From NCBI GenBank assembly GCA_002372325.1, contig DFFT01000154.1, forward strand, positions 1-5,497: 5,497 bases of DNA. Direction: 5' to 3'. This document shows, piece by piece, positions 1 through 5,378 of the stretch. Both the position numbers and the translations under genes were made by a program. Source of the DNA: Succinivibrionaceae bacterium UBA3769 (lineage in GTDB: Bacteria; Pseudomonadota; Gammaproteobacteria; Enterobacterales; Succinivibrionaceae). The notes beneath the pieces are model-generated. The model was not told the DNA's origin and did no database searches. It saw only the letters and a list, made by a program, of their open reading frames with translations. Position 1 is the stretch's first letter, and every line of letters starts with the position of its first letter.

Positions 1-340
1 TCAAACCATTATGCAATCGTTTTCAGCACAGTGAAAGTATACCGGAACGCAGGGACAATCCGAAACACCGGCTCTGAAAAATTGCGGCATGGCACCGGAA
101 TCTCGGGGGAATGATTTTTAAGGAAAAAGGGCGTTTTCCGGAAAAGGCGATGAATAGATGAATGAAAGAAGATCCCGGAGTATTCTTCCAAAGGACATGC
201 CCGATCTTTGGCAAGAGGGCGGATAAGGGAGATAAAGGGGCAGATAAAGACAGGCGGAAAACTGGTGTCAGAAACCGGAGCCTGCTTAAGCTCCGGAAAA
301 ATCCCGGGAGCCTCTAGCCGCCCCGGGAGATCCTGATCTG
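1..340. other. Stretch without a supported gene
   Basis: No reading frame here has a plausible start, a ribosome binding site and protein-like composition. One plus frame is open from base 1 to a TGA at 109-111 (36 codons, no start inside the window). It could be the tail of a gene lying to the left, but nothing in it is recognisable. The stretch contains a perfect 12-base palindrome, TTTTCCGGAAAA, at 134-145, and the hairpins listed separately at 275-328. It lies downstream of the minus-strand pseudogene that ends at 341, so part of it is presumably that gene's former 3' region. Confidence 0.5.
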
Positions 341-349
341 TCAGGGATC
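275..349. other. Cluster of GC-rich hairpins downstream of the six-cysteine pseudogene
   Basis: Three inverted repeats lie side by side. CCGGAGC (275-281) pairs with GCTCCGG (290-296) across an 8-base loop. TCCCGGG (302-308) pairs with CCCGGGA (322-328) across 13 bases. GATCCTGA (329-336) pairs with TCAGGGATC (341-349) with one bulge, and this last one overlaps the pseudogene's stop codon. Their place at the 3' end of a minus-strand gene suggests transcript termination or stabilisation. No clear U-tract follows on the minus strand, so an intrinsic terminator is not established. Confidence 0.35.
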
Positions 350-989
350 GCAGTGAACCTCACCTTCGGCACAGGTATAAAGAGTCTTGCCGGTTCTGAA
401 GGCGCAGGCTTTGGTAACAGGAGCCTCATTGCCATTCACGGTGAATCCTGCCATAGTTTCATAAGCATCCTGGATGTCATTTAATTCCGCCTCGATGTCC
501 GCCGCTTTCGGAATGCTTTCTTTATTGAATCCGGCAGAGTCCTCCCGGGATACGGCTTTGACCTTCTGGGCTGCCTCGGCGGCATCAATCAGCGCGTGAT
601 CAAAGTCATAACCAAGCTTGGAGAACAGATTCGTCCGGTATAAATGGTGTCAAAAATGCACTTTTTGATGATTGCGCGGTCTTTCTCCTGCCATTTTTTC
701 ATCGCGTCGTCATTCAGCTTCTTCACTGATATCAGCTTGCAGCTAAGCTTGGGAGTCTGAGACTGCGACAGAAAGGTAAACACAAAATTAAGAGCATTGG
801 TAACCGGGATGCAGATCTCATCCTGAGAGTTCTCCGCTGTAAGATCTGCGGCCGGAACAGCTTTGAGGGAAGCCGGGGAAACGGGGAGGCGGGCAGGTGA
901 AGCCGGCCCTGCAGCGAAAAACAGACTGCTGATATTTAAAAATGTACCGGGAAAAACGCTGACATGAGAAAAATATCTGAAAACGGCAT
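341..989 (-). pseudogene. Frameshifted paralog of the exported six-cysteine protein at 3764-4408
   Basis: This is a decayed second copy of the intact gene at 3764-4408. The ATG at 989-987 opens MPFSDIFLMSAFFP, which aligns with NDIVMSFLFLP of the intact signal peptide, but it stops after 17 codons at an A5 run (938-942 on the plus strand). One extra base there would lead into the next frame. That frame then matches without gaps from ADLTAEN to CIFDT, with 31 of 68 residues identical by eye. A second shift at about 628-640 moves to the frame reading NLFSKLGYDFDH, which ends at the TGA at 341-343. With both shifts repaired the protein is about 215 residues, against 214 in the intact copy. All six cysteines survive (contexts ICIP, SCK, KCIF, ACAF, TCAE, HCDP), so decay looks recent, or a sequencing error is possible. 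The ribosome binding site and -10 of the intact copy are not preserved upstream. The function of the family is not recognised. Confidence 0.85.
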
Positions 990-997
990 AAAAAACT

Positions 998-1012
998 GAG
1001 ATCTGCTGCGGT
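998..1012 (-). promoter_or_regulatory. Upstream 15-base element shared with the intact paralog
   Basis: On the minus strand this reads ACCGCAGCAGATCTC. It differs at one base from the element at 4449-4463 upstream of the intact gene. Here it lies only 8 bases before the ATG, against 40 in the intact gene, so the leader with its Shine-Dalgarno site appears to have been deleted. The bases where the intact gene has TAAGAT read AAAGCA here, which suggests the promoter is dead. Confidence 0.5.
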
Positions 1013-1226
1013 TTTGCTTTTTCCGCATGAGATCCTCCGCAGAGTTCAGGTTCTGTTTTTAAGGATAAGGAAAAGAATCTTTCCCCCGAAAACCCCCGGT
1101 AAGATGGTAAAATGATACGGAACAGCGTCCGGGGATTTTTTCCTGAAAGCACGCTCTCCCGGGATCCCGCAGGATCCTCTGAAATCCCGGATTTCCCTGT
1201 GCTTGCCCCGCTGCCGGAGTTTTATC
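1013..1226. other. Spacer between the divergent pseudogene and the first array gene
   Basis: This spacer should hold the promoter of the plus-strand array. A TAAGAT at 1100-1105 matches the -10 used by the two better promoters of this window, and TAAAAT follows at 1108-1113. Neither has a convincing -35 at the right distance. CCCCGG (1094-1099) and CCGGGG (1129-1134) could pair across a 29-base loop and are followed by ATTTTTT, which is weakly terminator-like. I see no coding sequence. Confidence 0.3.
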
Positions 1227-1673
1227 ATGGATATTAAAGGAAATCTTATCTCCTATGGGCTGATGTTCGTTATGGTCAGCATCCCCGGGAGCATTTACCA
1301 CTATTACAACCACTATCTGTTTTCAGACAAGGCTCTGGACATCACGGTAAAGGACGCCGTGGCCGATGCCATTTCTCAAAGCGGCCGGAACGATCTTGAG
1401 ATCAGCGATATTACCGGACTTTCCTGTCTGGATCGCACCCGAGACCCTAAAAGCAGAACCCGTACCTACGACTGCGCTGCCATGGCGCACCTTTCAGACG
1501 GCAAAAGCACTCCGATTTGCATTACCAGAACAAAGCATTACAAGAGCGTCAAAAAAAGAAGATACTCTTCCCCGAAAAGAGTCAATAAATCAATGGATGT
1601 AACCGTAAGTTTTTGCGGCATCGACAATAACATTAAGGGCTCCAGTCAGATCTCCCGGAAATGGTTCTTCTGA
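1227..1673 (+). CDS. Small membrane-anchored protein, array copy 1 (intact)
   Basis: This 148-residue protein belongs to no family I recognise. The ATG at 1227 is preferred over an in-frame TTG at 1203 because GGAG (1216-1219) sits 7 bases before it and because the membrane segment then starts properly. Residues about 6-27 form one hydrophobic segment after a short MDIKG head. The rest (about 28-148) is probably a periplasmic domain and contains four cysteines (67, 83, 98, 130), so disulfides are possible. A family signature runs from about 41 to 67: VKDAVADAI, SGRNDLEIS, then G-x-x-C. Sixteen positions later come Y-D-C and a DGKS segment. The C-terminal part has a basic stretch (KKRR) followed by VTVSFCGID. 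The second copy starts 57 bases downstream on the same strand, so the two are probably cotranscribed. It is the only array copy readable from start to stop. Confidence 0.75.
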   Translation: MDIKGNLISYGLMFVMVSIPGSIYHYYNHYLFSDKALDITVKDAVADAISQSGRNDLEISDITGLSCLDRTRDPKSRTRTYDCAAMAHLSDGKSTPICITRTKHYKSVKKRRYSSPKRVNKSMDVTVSFCGIDNNIKGSSQISRKWFF

Positions 1674-1730
1674 TGCCGGAGCTCTGCCGAAACTGCGCCC
1701 CGAACGATTATTTTCATCAGGAAAAAACAT

Positions 1731-2184
1731 ATGGCTTTCAATAAAAAAAAAGATCATAACCTGCATATTGTGCGCTCCCGTGATTTTCTATATCGCCTAT
1801 CATGACTTATATCTCATGTCCGGTGTAGGCGATAAAAGCATTGCTGAGAAAGCTGTCCGGGATGCCATCTTAAGCAGCGGGCGCGAAGATCTCGAATTAA
1901 GCCAGATTTCAGGATATCACTGCAATTTCCTGAACCACAGGCAGCAGGAAAATAAAGTCCGGACATACAGATGTTCAGCATCAGCGGTATTTGCCGACGG
2001 AACCTCGGCAAAGGTCTCTATCCAGAAAAAGGAATACACCAGGACGCACTACAATCATGGCAGCAAGCACAAAAACGTGTACAAAATTGAGTTTACCGCA
2101 ACTATCCATGATCCCGGCCATGGTCTCGGCCCGGATATTCAGGGGAGCTCGTCCATAACCAGCGTTATCGGGGCATTTTTATGA
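1731..2184 (+). pseudogene. Membrane-anchored protein, array copy 2, start out of frame at an A9 run
   Basis: The ATG at 1731 has AGGA 8 bases upstream (1719-1722) and begins MAFNKKK, but with nine A at 1743-1751 its frame ends at a TGA after 24 codons. The body of the protein lies in the next frame, open to the TGA at 2182-2184. With eight A the two join into 150 residues, against 148 for copy 1: MAFNKKKIITCILCAPV, then the rest of a membrane segment. The signature is then clear: KAVRDAI, SGREDLELS, GYHC, and VRTYRC after 16 residues, followed by FADGTSA. The third and fourth cysteines of copy 1 are absent. The only in-frame start in the body is a TTG at 1768, which would cut the membrane segment and has no ribosome site. 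The gene may be dead, phase-variable, or rescued by slippage at A9. The body has no other lesion, which favours recent or reversible inactivation. Confidence 0.8.
1743..1751 (+). repeat. A9 homopolymer inside the start of array copy 2
   Basis: Nine consecutive A follow the fourth codon (AAT) of copy 2. Loss of one A restores the full 150-residue frame. Runs of this length are known sites of replication slippage and of transcriptional slippage in bacteria. Whether the tract switches here cannot be told from one sequence. Confidence 0.85.
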
Positions 2185-2393
2185 AAGCCGCGGGGGTTCC
2201 GCGCTCTGATGCCATCGGGAGCTCTGATGCCCCTGCAATGGTTTATGAATGAAAAACCTGTCTTCATGATTCGGTTTATGGCGCTCCGCTGAAGATCCTG
2301 AGAGAGGATACTCAAAGCGGACTGGGAGCTGATACTGAAATAATAGCGTACCGGACATATCTTTATCAGGAGAATCCCCAAGTCTCTCAGCCA
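2185..2393 (+). other. Spacer between array copies 2 and 3, with a short direct repeat
   Basis: No gene is supported. An ATG overlaps the copy 2 stop (ATGA, 2181-2184) but opens only 23 codons of unremarkable sequence. The 11-base repeat GCTCTGATGCC occurs at 2203-2213 and 2221-2231. At 2365-2372, ATCAGGAG resembles the ATCAGGA before copy 2's start, so the leader was probably duplicated along with the gene. In copy 3 it is 21 bases from the nearest ATG, too far to serve as a ribosome site. Confidence 0.4.
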
Positions 2394-2767
2394 ATGGAAA
2401 TTCGTGTTACTAATGGTGTTGATTCCCGTGTGCTGCTTCCTTTTCTGCCATGATATTTATCTTTTTACCGTGGACGGAATGGCAGGCGCAGTTGAGAAAG
2501 CCGTCCGGAGCGCCATCATATAAAACAGACGTACGGATCTGGAACTAAACCACGTTTCAGATTATCATTGTCCGCTGGATTTAGAGCATCGGCACGATGA
2601 GGCAGCGACAGTCAAATGTACGGCATTAACTGTATTTACTGACGGCACATCAGCAGAAGTCTCCAATAAAGGCCAATAATTATTTTGGTTCCGGCACCAG
2701 GAATAAAAAGACCTCAACCAAAGTAACTGTAAGTTTATGCGGGCTTGATGCCGGCATAAAAAGAACC
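2394..2767 (+). pseudogene. Membrane-anchored protein, array copy 3, degenerate
   Basis: This is a clearly dead third member of the array. The ATG at 2394 is out of frame with a hydrophobic segment read from about 2395 (WKFVLLMVLIPVCCFLFC). That segment leads into CHDIYL, the counterpart of YHDLYL in copy 2. AVEKAVRSAII follows, then a TAA at 2521-2523 where the other copies have the SGR part. The same frame resumes as TDLELNHVSDYHC, has a second cysteine 16 positions on, then TDGTSAEVS, and ends at a TAA at 2677-2679. Around 2660-2672 homology moves to another frame and continues as NNYFGSGTRNKK and VTVSLCGLDAGIK, matching VTVSFCGIDNNIK of copy 1. Homology fades at about 2767 without the family's usual ending. 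At least two frameshifts and one nonsense codon are needed to explain it. It converges with the minus-strand operon ending at 2889. Confidence 0.85.
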
Positions 2768-2788
2768 CGGACGTTCCCTGAGCAAGCG

Positions 2789-2847
2789 CCGGATTCCCGG
2801 AAATCCGGATATGCGGGCAGGAATTCCGGAAAATTCTCCGGGATTCC
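2789..2847. terminator. Two strong hairpins between convergent transcription units
   Basis: CCGGATT (2789-2795) pairs with AATCCGG (2802-2808) across a 6-base loop. GGAATTCCGGA (2820-2830) pairs with TCCGGGATTCC (2837-2847), 10 of 11 positions plus one G-T wobble, across a 6-base loop. They lie just beyond the stop of the minus-strand operon and after copy 3 on the plus strand, where a shared terminator would be expected. Neither is followed by a U-run on either strand, so they may protect transcript ends rather than terminate by themselves. Confidence 0.4.
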
Positions 2848-2888
2848 TCATCGTAATCAGAAGCTTCGGAGCTAAAGAGGACTTCCTC

Positions 2889-3740
2889 TCATTTCTCCCG
2901 GCTCCCGGTCTCCTGAATGCTGTCCCTGATGTCCTGTTCCGCAAGGGGGCGATCTCCGGGAAAACGTCCTTTAAAGGCCGCAAGACACTTCCGGGACTCT
3001 TCATCCAGATAATCCATGGCCTTCTTCCGGATCTCCGGGGGAATACCGTAAACGGCTTCGGCCATACCTCCGGCAATGGCGGCAATGGTATCGCTGTCTC
3101 CCCCGATGGAAATGGCGTTTCTGATGGCATCCTCAAAGCCTGAGGATTCGAAGAGGGCCATAAAGGCCTGGGGTACGCTGCCATGGCAGGTGACGTCAAA
3201 ACGATAATGCGGCCGGATCTCGTCCAGGGTGAAATCCATGGAGTAGTAGTTCCTGTCAATGTAAGATCGGATCTCCGCAGGAGACAATCCGGCCCGGGCC
3301 AGAAAAATGGCTGATGCCACCGCCTCCGCCGCTTTCAGTCCCTCAGGATGATTATGGGTGACCTCGGTGATCATCCGGGCCAGCATTTTGGCTTCGGAAA
3401 GAGTTTCAGCCGCAAAGCCCGCCGGGCTTACCCGCATGGCAGCGCCGTTACCAAGACTGTTGTAGGGCCGGGGATCGGAAGAATTCAGCCATTCCCGGAA
3501 CCTGGATCCATAACCGGCATCAGGATGACGCCGTCCCCAAAGCTGCATCTCCCGGACAGCGTTTACCGAGAGATCGCTGAAGTCCGGGCGGCTTACCGCA
3601 AGCGCCTCCGCCAAGGCCAGAGTCATATAGCTGTCATCTGTGGGAAAGCATCCCGGCCCGAAAAGCGCAAAATCCTTGCTCTTTATGTTGTTCCATTCAA
3701 AGCGGGAACCCGCAATGTCTCCGATAATAGCTCCCAGCAT
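2889..3740 (-). CDS. ADP-ribosylglycohydrolase family protein
   Basis: This 283-residue protein is a member of the ADP-ribosylglycohydrolase (DraG/ARH) superfamily, enzymes that remove ADP-ribose from modified proteins or related O-linked or nucleic-acid conjugates using two metal ions. The family hallmarks are in order: GDIAGSRFE (7-15), the metal-binding TDDS (34-37), GNGAAMR (97-103), THNHPEG (128-134) and the second metal site GGDSDT (213-218), followed by the expected small-residue helix AAIAGGMAEA. All metal ligands expected from the family are present, so it should be active. It has no signal peptide and should be cytoplasmic. A charged tail follows from about 255. The start has a near-perfect Shine-Dalgarno (3747-3754). 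It is the second gene of an operon, 23 bp after the exported six-cysteine protein, with no promoter between. The substrate is unknown. No ADP-ribosyltransferase is visible, so a DraG-like regulatory role is not supported, and an immunity-type role is only speculation. Confidence 0.93.
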   Translation of the reverse strand: MLGAIIGDIAGSRFEWNNIKSKDFALFGPGCFPTDDSYMTLALAEALAVSRPDFSDLSVNAVREMQLWGRRHPDAGYGSRFREWLNSSDPRPYNSLGNGAAMRVSPAGFAAETLSEAKMLARMITEVTHNHPEGLKAAEAVASAIFLARAGLSPAEIRSYIDRNYYSMDFTLDEIRPHYRFDVTCHGSVPQAFMALFESSGFEDAIRNAISIGGDSDTIAAIAGGMAEAVYGIPPEIRKKAMDYLDEESRKCLAAFKGRFPGDRPLAEQDIRDSIQETGSREK

Positions 3741-3746
3741 AACCTT

Positions 3747-3754
3747 ACCTCCTT
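3747..3754 (-). promoter_or_regulatory. Strong Shine-Dalgarno for the ADP-ribosylglycohydrolase
   Basis: On the minus strand this reads AAGGAGGT, ending 6 bases before the ATG at 3740. It fixes the start and lies within the 23-base gap after the upstream gene, so the second gene should be translated efficiently from the shared transcript. Confidence 0.85.
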
Positions 3755-3763
3755 AAAAAGACG

Positions 3764-4408
3764 TTACTTCCCGGCCTCGGAAGAGTTCGGCTTCTTACGA
3801 CACAGGATCTCGCCGTCAGCGCAGATGTAAAAGTTGTTTCGGGTAACAAAGGTGCAGGCCTGCGCCGGGGGCGCTTCATTTCCGTCCCCGCTCATCACCA
3901 GAGTCGTAAGATAGACAGCCCGGATATCCCGGAATTCCGTCTCGGAAAAATCATTGCCGGGCTCGCTTTCAGCCTGGAGTTTTTGAAGAGCCTCCGGGGT
4001 AACGCTCCGGAACTTTTTAGCGGCAGCTCCCGCATCGATCTCATCCCGGTCAATGTCATAGCCGAGGTTCTTAAACATCTTTCTTTTGAAGGCTGTGTCA
4101 TGAATGCACCTTTTGGTCTTGTCCCGATCCGCTTCCAGCCAGGCTTTGAAGGAGGTGTCGTCCAGCTTTTCCAGCGAGGCCAGACGGCAGCCGATTTTCA
4201 CGGGAATGCCGTCCTGAACTCCGGTAAAAAAGAGACTCATGGCATTAGCCATGGGAGTGCAGATAAGCTTTGCAGAGTTTTCCATGGTAAGGTCGGCGGA
4301 AAGATCGGCCGGAAAATCTGCCTTCGTCTCCGCTGCGTTGGCAGAGACCAGCAGGGCGGGTAAAAACAGGAAAGACATGACAATGTCATTAATACGGTTC
4401 AGCTTCAT
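3764..4408 (-). CDS. Exported protein with six conserved cysteines, function unknown
   Basis: This is a 214-residue protein of no recognised family. The start is supported by AAGGA 10 bases upstream on the minus strand and by a typical signal peptide: a basic head (MKLNR), a hydrophobic core about residues 9-22, and a probable cut after SANA at residue 25. There is no lipobox cysteine, so it is probably a soluble periplasmic or secreted protein. The mature part has exactly six cysteines (50, 74, 101, 185, 196, 203). All six are kept in the decayed copy at 341-989, so three disulfides are likely. The middle (about 105-165) is polar and probably helical, and the last three cysteines form a compact end (CTF, YICAD, LC). 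It is the first gene of an operon with the ADP-ribosylglycohydrolase, read from the promoter at 4466-4495. No catalytic motif is visible. Confidence 0.82.
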   Translation of the reverse strand: MKLNRINDIVMSFLFLPALLVSANAAETKADFPADLSADLTMENSAKLICTPMANAMSLFFTGVQDGIPVKIGCRLASLEKLDDTSFKAWLEADRDKTKRCIHDTAFKRKMFKNLGYDIDRDEIDAGAAAKKFRSVTPEALQKLQAESEPGNDFSETEFRDIRAVYLTTLVMSGDGNEAPPAQACTFVTRNNFYICADGEILCRKKPNSSEAGK

Positions 4409-4448
4409 AGATAAAGTTCCTTAATACCTGCCGGCAAAGGATCCGGCG

Positions 4449-4463
4449 GAGATTTGCTGCGGT
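4449..4463 (-). promoter_or_regulatory. Element at the predicted transcription start, shared with the paralog
   Basis: On the minus strand this reads ACCGCAGCAAATCTC. Fourteen of its 15 bases recur at 998-1012 before the decayed paralog. It begins 2 bases after the -10 at 4466-4471, so it spans the predicted transcription start and first leader bases. It may be a regulator site or leader element, or simply sequence left over from the duplication. Confidence 0.45.
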
Positions 4464-4465
4464 CT

Positions 4466-4495
4466 ATCTTAGCCGAGTCCTTTGGTGCTTTTCAA
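4466..4495 (-). promoter_or_regulatory. Sigma70-like promoter of the six-cysteine/glycohydrolase operon
   Basis: On the minus strand, TTGAAA (4495-4490) and TAAGAT (4471-4466) are separated by 18 bases. Predicted initiation is near 4459, giving a leader of about 50 bases before the ATG at 4408. Confidence 0.6.
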
Positions 4496-4712
4496 TTATG
4501 GCCGCGGGAGTCAATGACGCTTTGTGATGCATGGCCGTAATCAGGTCTCAGCCGCCGGGAATTGTCCGGACAAGGGGGCAGGGATCCCGAAGGTTAAGGC
4601 TGAAGGGGAAAGAATATAATCCGGAGATCTGAATAAGATAGCTTCCCCGCGGAAGCTTTTCAGGTATGGGCAGGCTCTCCGCCTTGGAGGTTCAGGAAAG
4701 GAGCCCCAAATG
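4496..4712. other. Non-coding middle of the divergent intergenic region
   Basis: Together with the promoters on each side, this forms a 416-base gene-free region between divergent genes (4409-4824). It contains short inverted repeats such as TTGTCCGGACAA (4563-4574), a perfect 12-base palindrome, and a TATAAT at 4615-4620 without a convincing -35. No protein-like frame with a start and ribosome site was seen. The palindrome could be an operator serving either gene, but nothing proves it. Confidence 0.35.
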
Positions 4713-4740
4713 TTGAAAATCACCGAAAAGAGGGTAAGAT
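4713..4740 (+). promoter_or_regulatory. Sigma70-like promoter of the acetyltransferase gene
   Basis: TTGAAA (4713-4718) and TAAGAT (4735-4740) are separated by 16 bases. Both hexamers are identical to those of the divergent promoter at 4466-4495. Initiation near 4747 would leave a leader of about 78 bases before the ATG at 4825. Confidence 0.55.
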
Positions 4741-4824
4741 CTGCTTAATAAATAACCGGTTCAGGCTCTTCTCCCGGCTGAGGTTCACTAACCAGGGATC
4801 TCCGGAAAACCGCAGGAAGCAAAC

Positions 4825-5226
4825 ATGATCATCGAAACCCCAAGACTGATTCTCCGGCCGTTCCGCGAGGGTGATGCCGCAGATGTTTTTGAATATCTTG
4901 AAGAACCGCTGGTCCATTGCTTTGCCTGGATGAAGCTGAACTCTCTGGAGGAAGCCAAAGCAGCCGTTATCAAAAGATCCCGGGATCCCGATTACTACTT
5001 CGCCATCACTCTCCGGGAGAGCGGCAAGGTAATCGGCGAGATATTTGCCTATCCGGAAACCGGAGAAATGCACGCCCCGGAAAACTCTCCCCTGGATACC
5101 TTCAGTCCCAGCGCCATGCTGAACAGCAAGTACCATAGGCAGGGCTATGCCTGCGAGGCGGGACGGGCTTTTCTGGACTATCTCTTCCGGGACAGGGGAG
5201 CCCGGCGGATTTATAGGCTCTGTTAA
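4825..5226 (+). pseudogene. GNAT N-acetyltransferase (RimJ/RimL-like), C-terminus lost
   Basis: The start is secure: AGGAAG at 4814-4819 lies 5 bases before the ATG. The protein begins with ETPRLILRPF, typical of the RimJ/RimL-type acetyltransferases that move an acetyl group from acetyl-CoA to a protein N-terminus, an amino sugar or a small amine. A beta-strand region (IGEIFAY, 70-76) and the acetyl-CoA loop with its helix (YHRQGYACEAGRAFLDYLF, about 103-121) follow. Only 133 residues are present, against roughly 165-185 in the family. The text fits the family up to ARRIY (residue 130), then ends R-L-C-stop as the sequence becomes AT-rich at 5214-5222. The expected last strands and helix (the usual N-x-x-S-x-x-x-x-E-K-x-G-F region) are missing. 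The most likely cause is insertion of the mobile element downstream. The protein is probably inactive. Confidence 0.85.
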
Positions 5227-5313
5227 GAAATAAACTTTAATATTGAGCAGGAGTTTGACATTAAAATTTGTTTAACATGTAATTCAGACTCAAATACAAA
5301 GAATATGTCGATC

Positions 5314-5341
5314 TTGATCCTGATATCTGGTATACTATACT
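5314..5341 (+). promoter_or_regulatory. Candidate promoter of tnpB
   Basis: TTGATC (5314-5319) and TATACT (5336-5341) are separated by 16 bases, and an overlapping TATAAT lies at 5343-5348. The region is so AT-rich that chance matches are likely. The distance to the ATG at 5379 is suitable. Confidence 0.35.
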
Positions 5342-5378
5342 GTATAATACTTGCAAACAGAAACACCAAAATACAGAT

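Noticed and set aside
1094..1141. Intrinsic terminator with stem CCCCGG/CCGGGG and a T6 run
   Set aside because: The 29-base loop is too long for a convincing terminator, and no plus-strand gene lies upstream that would need it.
589..1152. A 187-codon minus-strand frame read as one protein
   Set aside because: Only its second half matches the six-cysteine family. The first part lies upstream of the family start, has no ribosome site and is not protein-like. The C-terminal half of the gene is in another frame.
2181..2252. A 23-codon frame whose ATG overlaps the stop of array copy 2
   Set aside because: It is short, without family similarity or a distinct ribosome site. The ATGA overlap is probably chance.
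2735..3259. A 174-codon minus-strand frame
   Set aside because: It lies almost wholly over the well-supported ADP-ribosylglycohydrolase in another frame of the same strand and has shadow-type composition.
3348..3830. A 160-codon plus-strand frame
   Set aside because: It is antisense to the ADP-ribosylglycohydrolase and the operon junction, with no ribosome site or recognisable motif.
4720..5136. A 138-codon minus-strand frame
   Set aside because: It is antisense to the acetyltransferase, whose motifs and ribosome site are clear.
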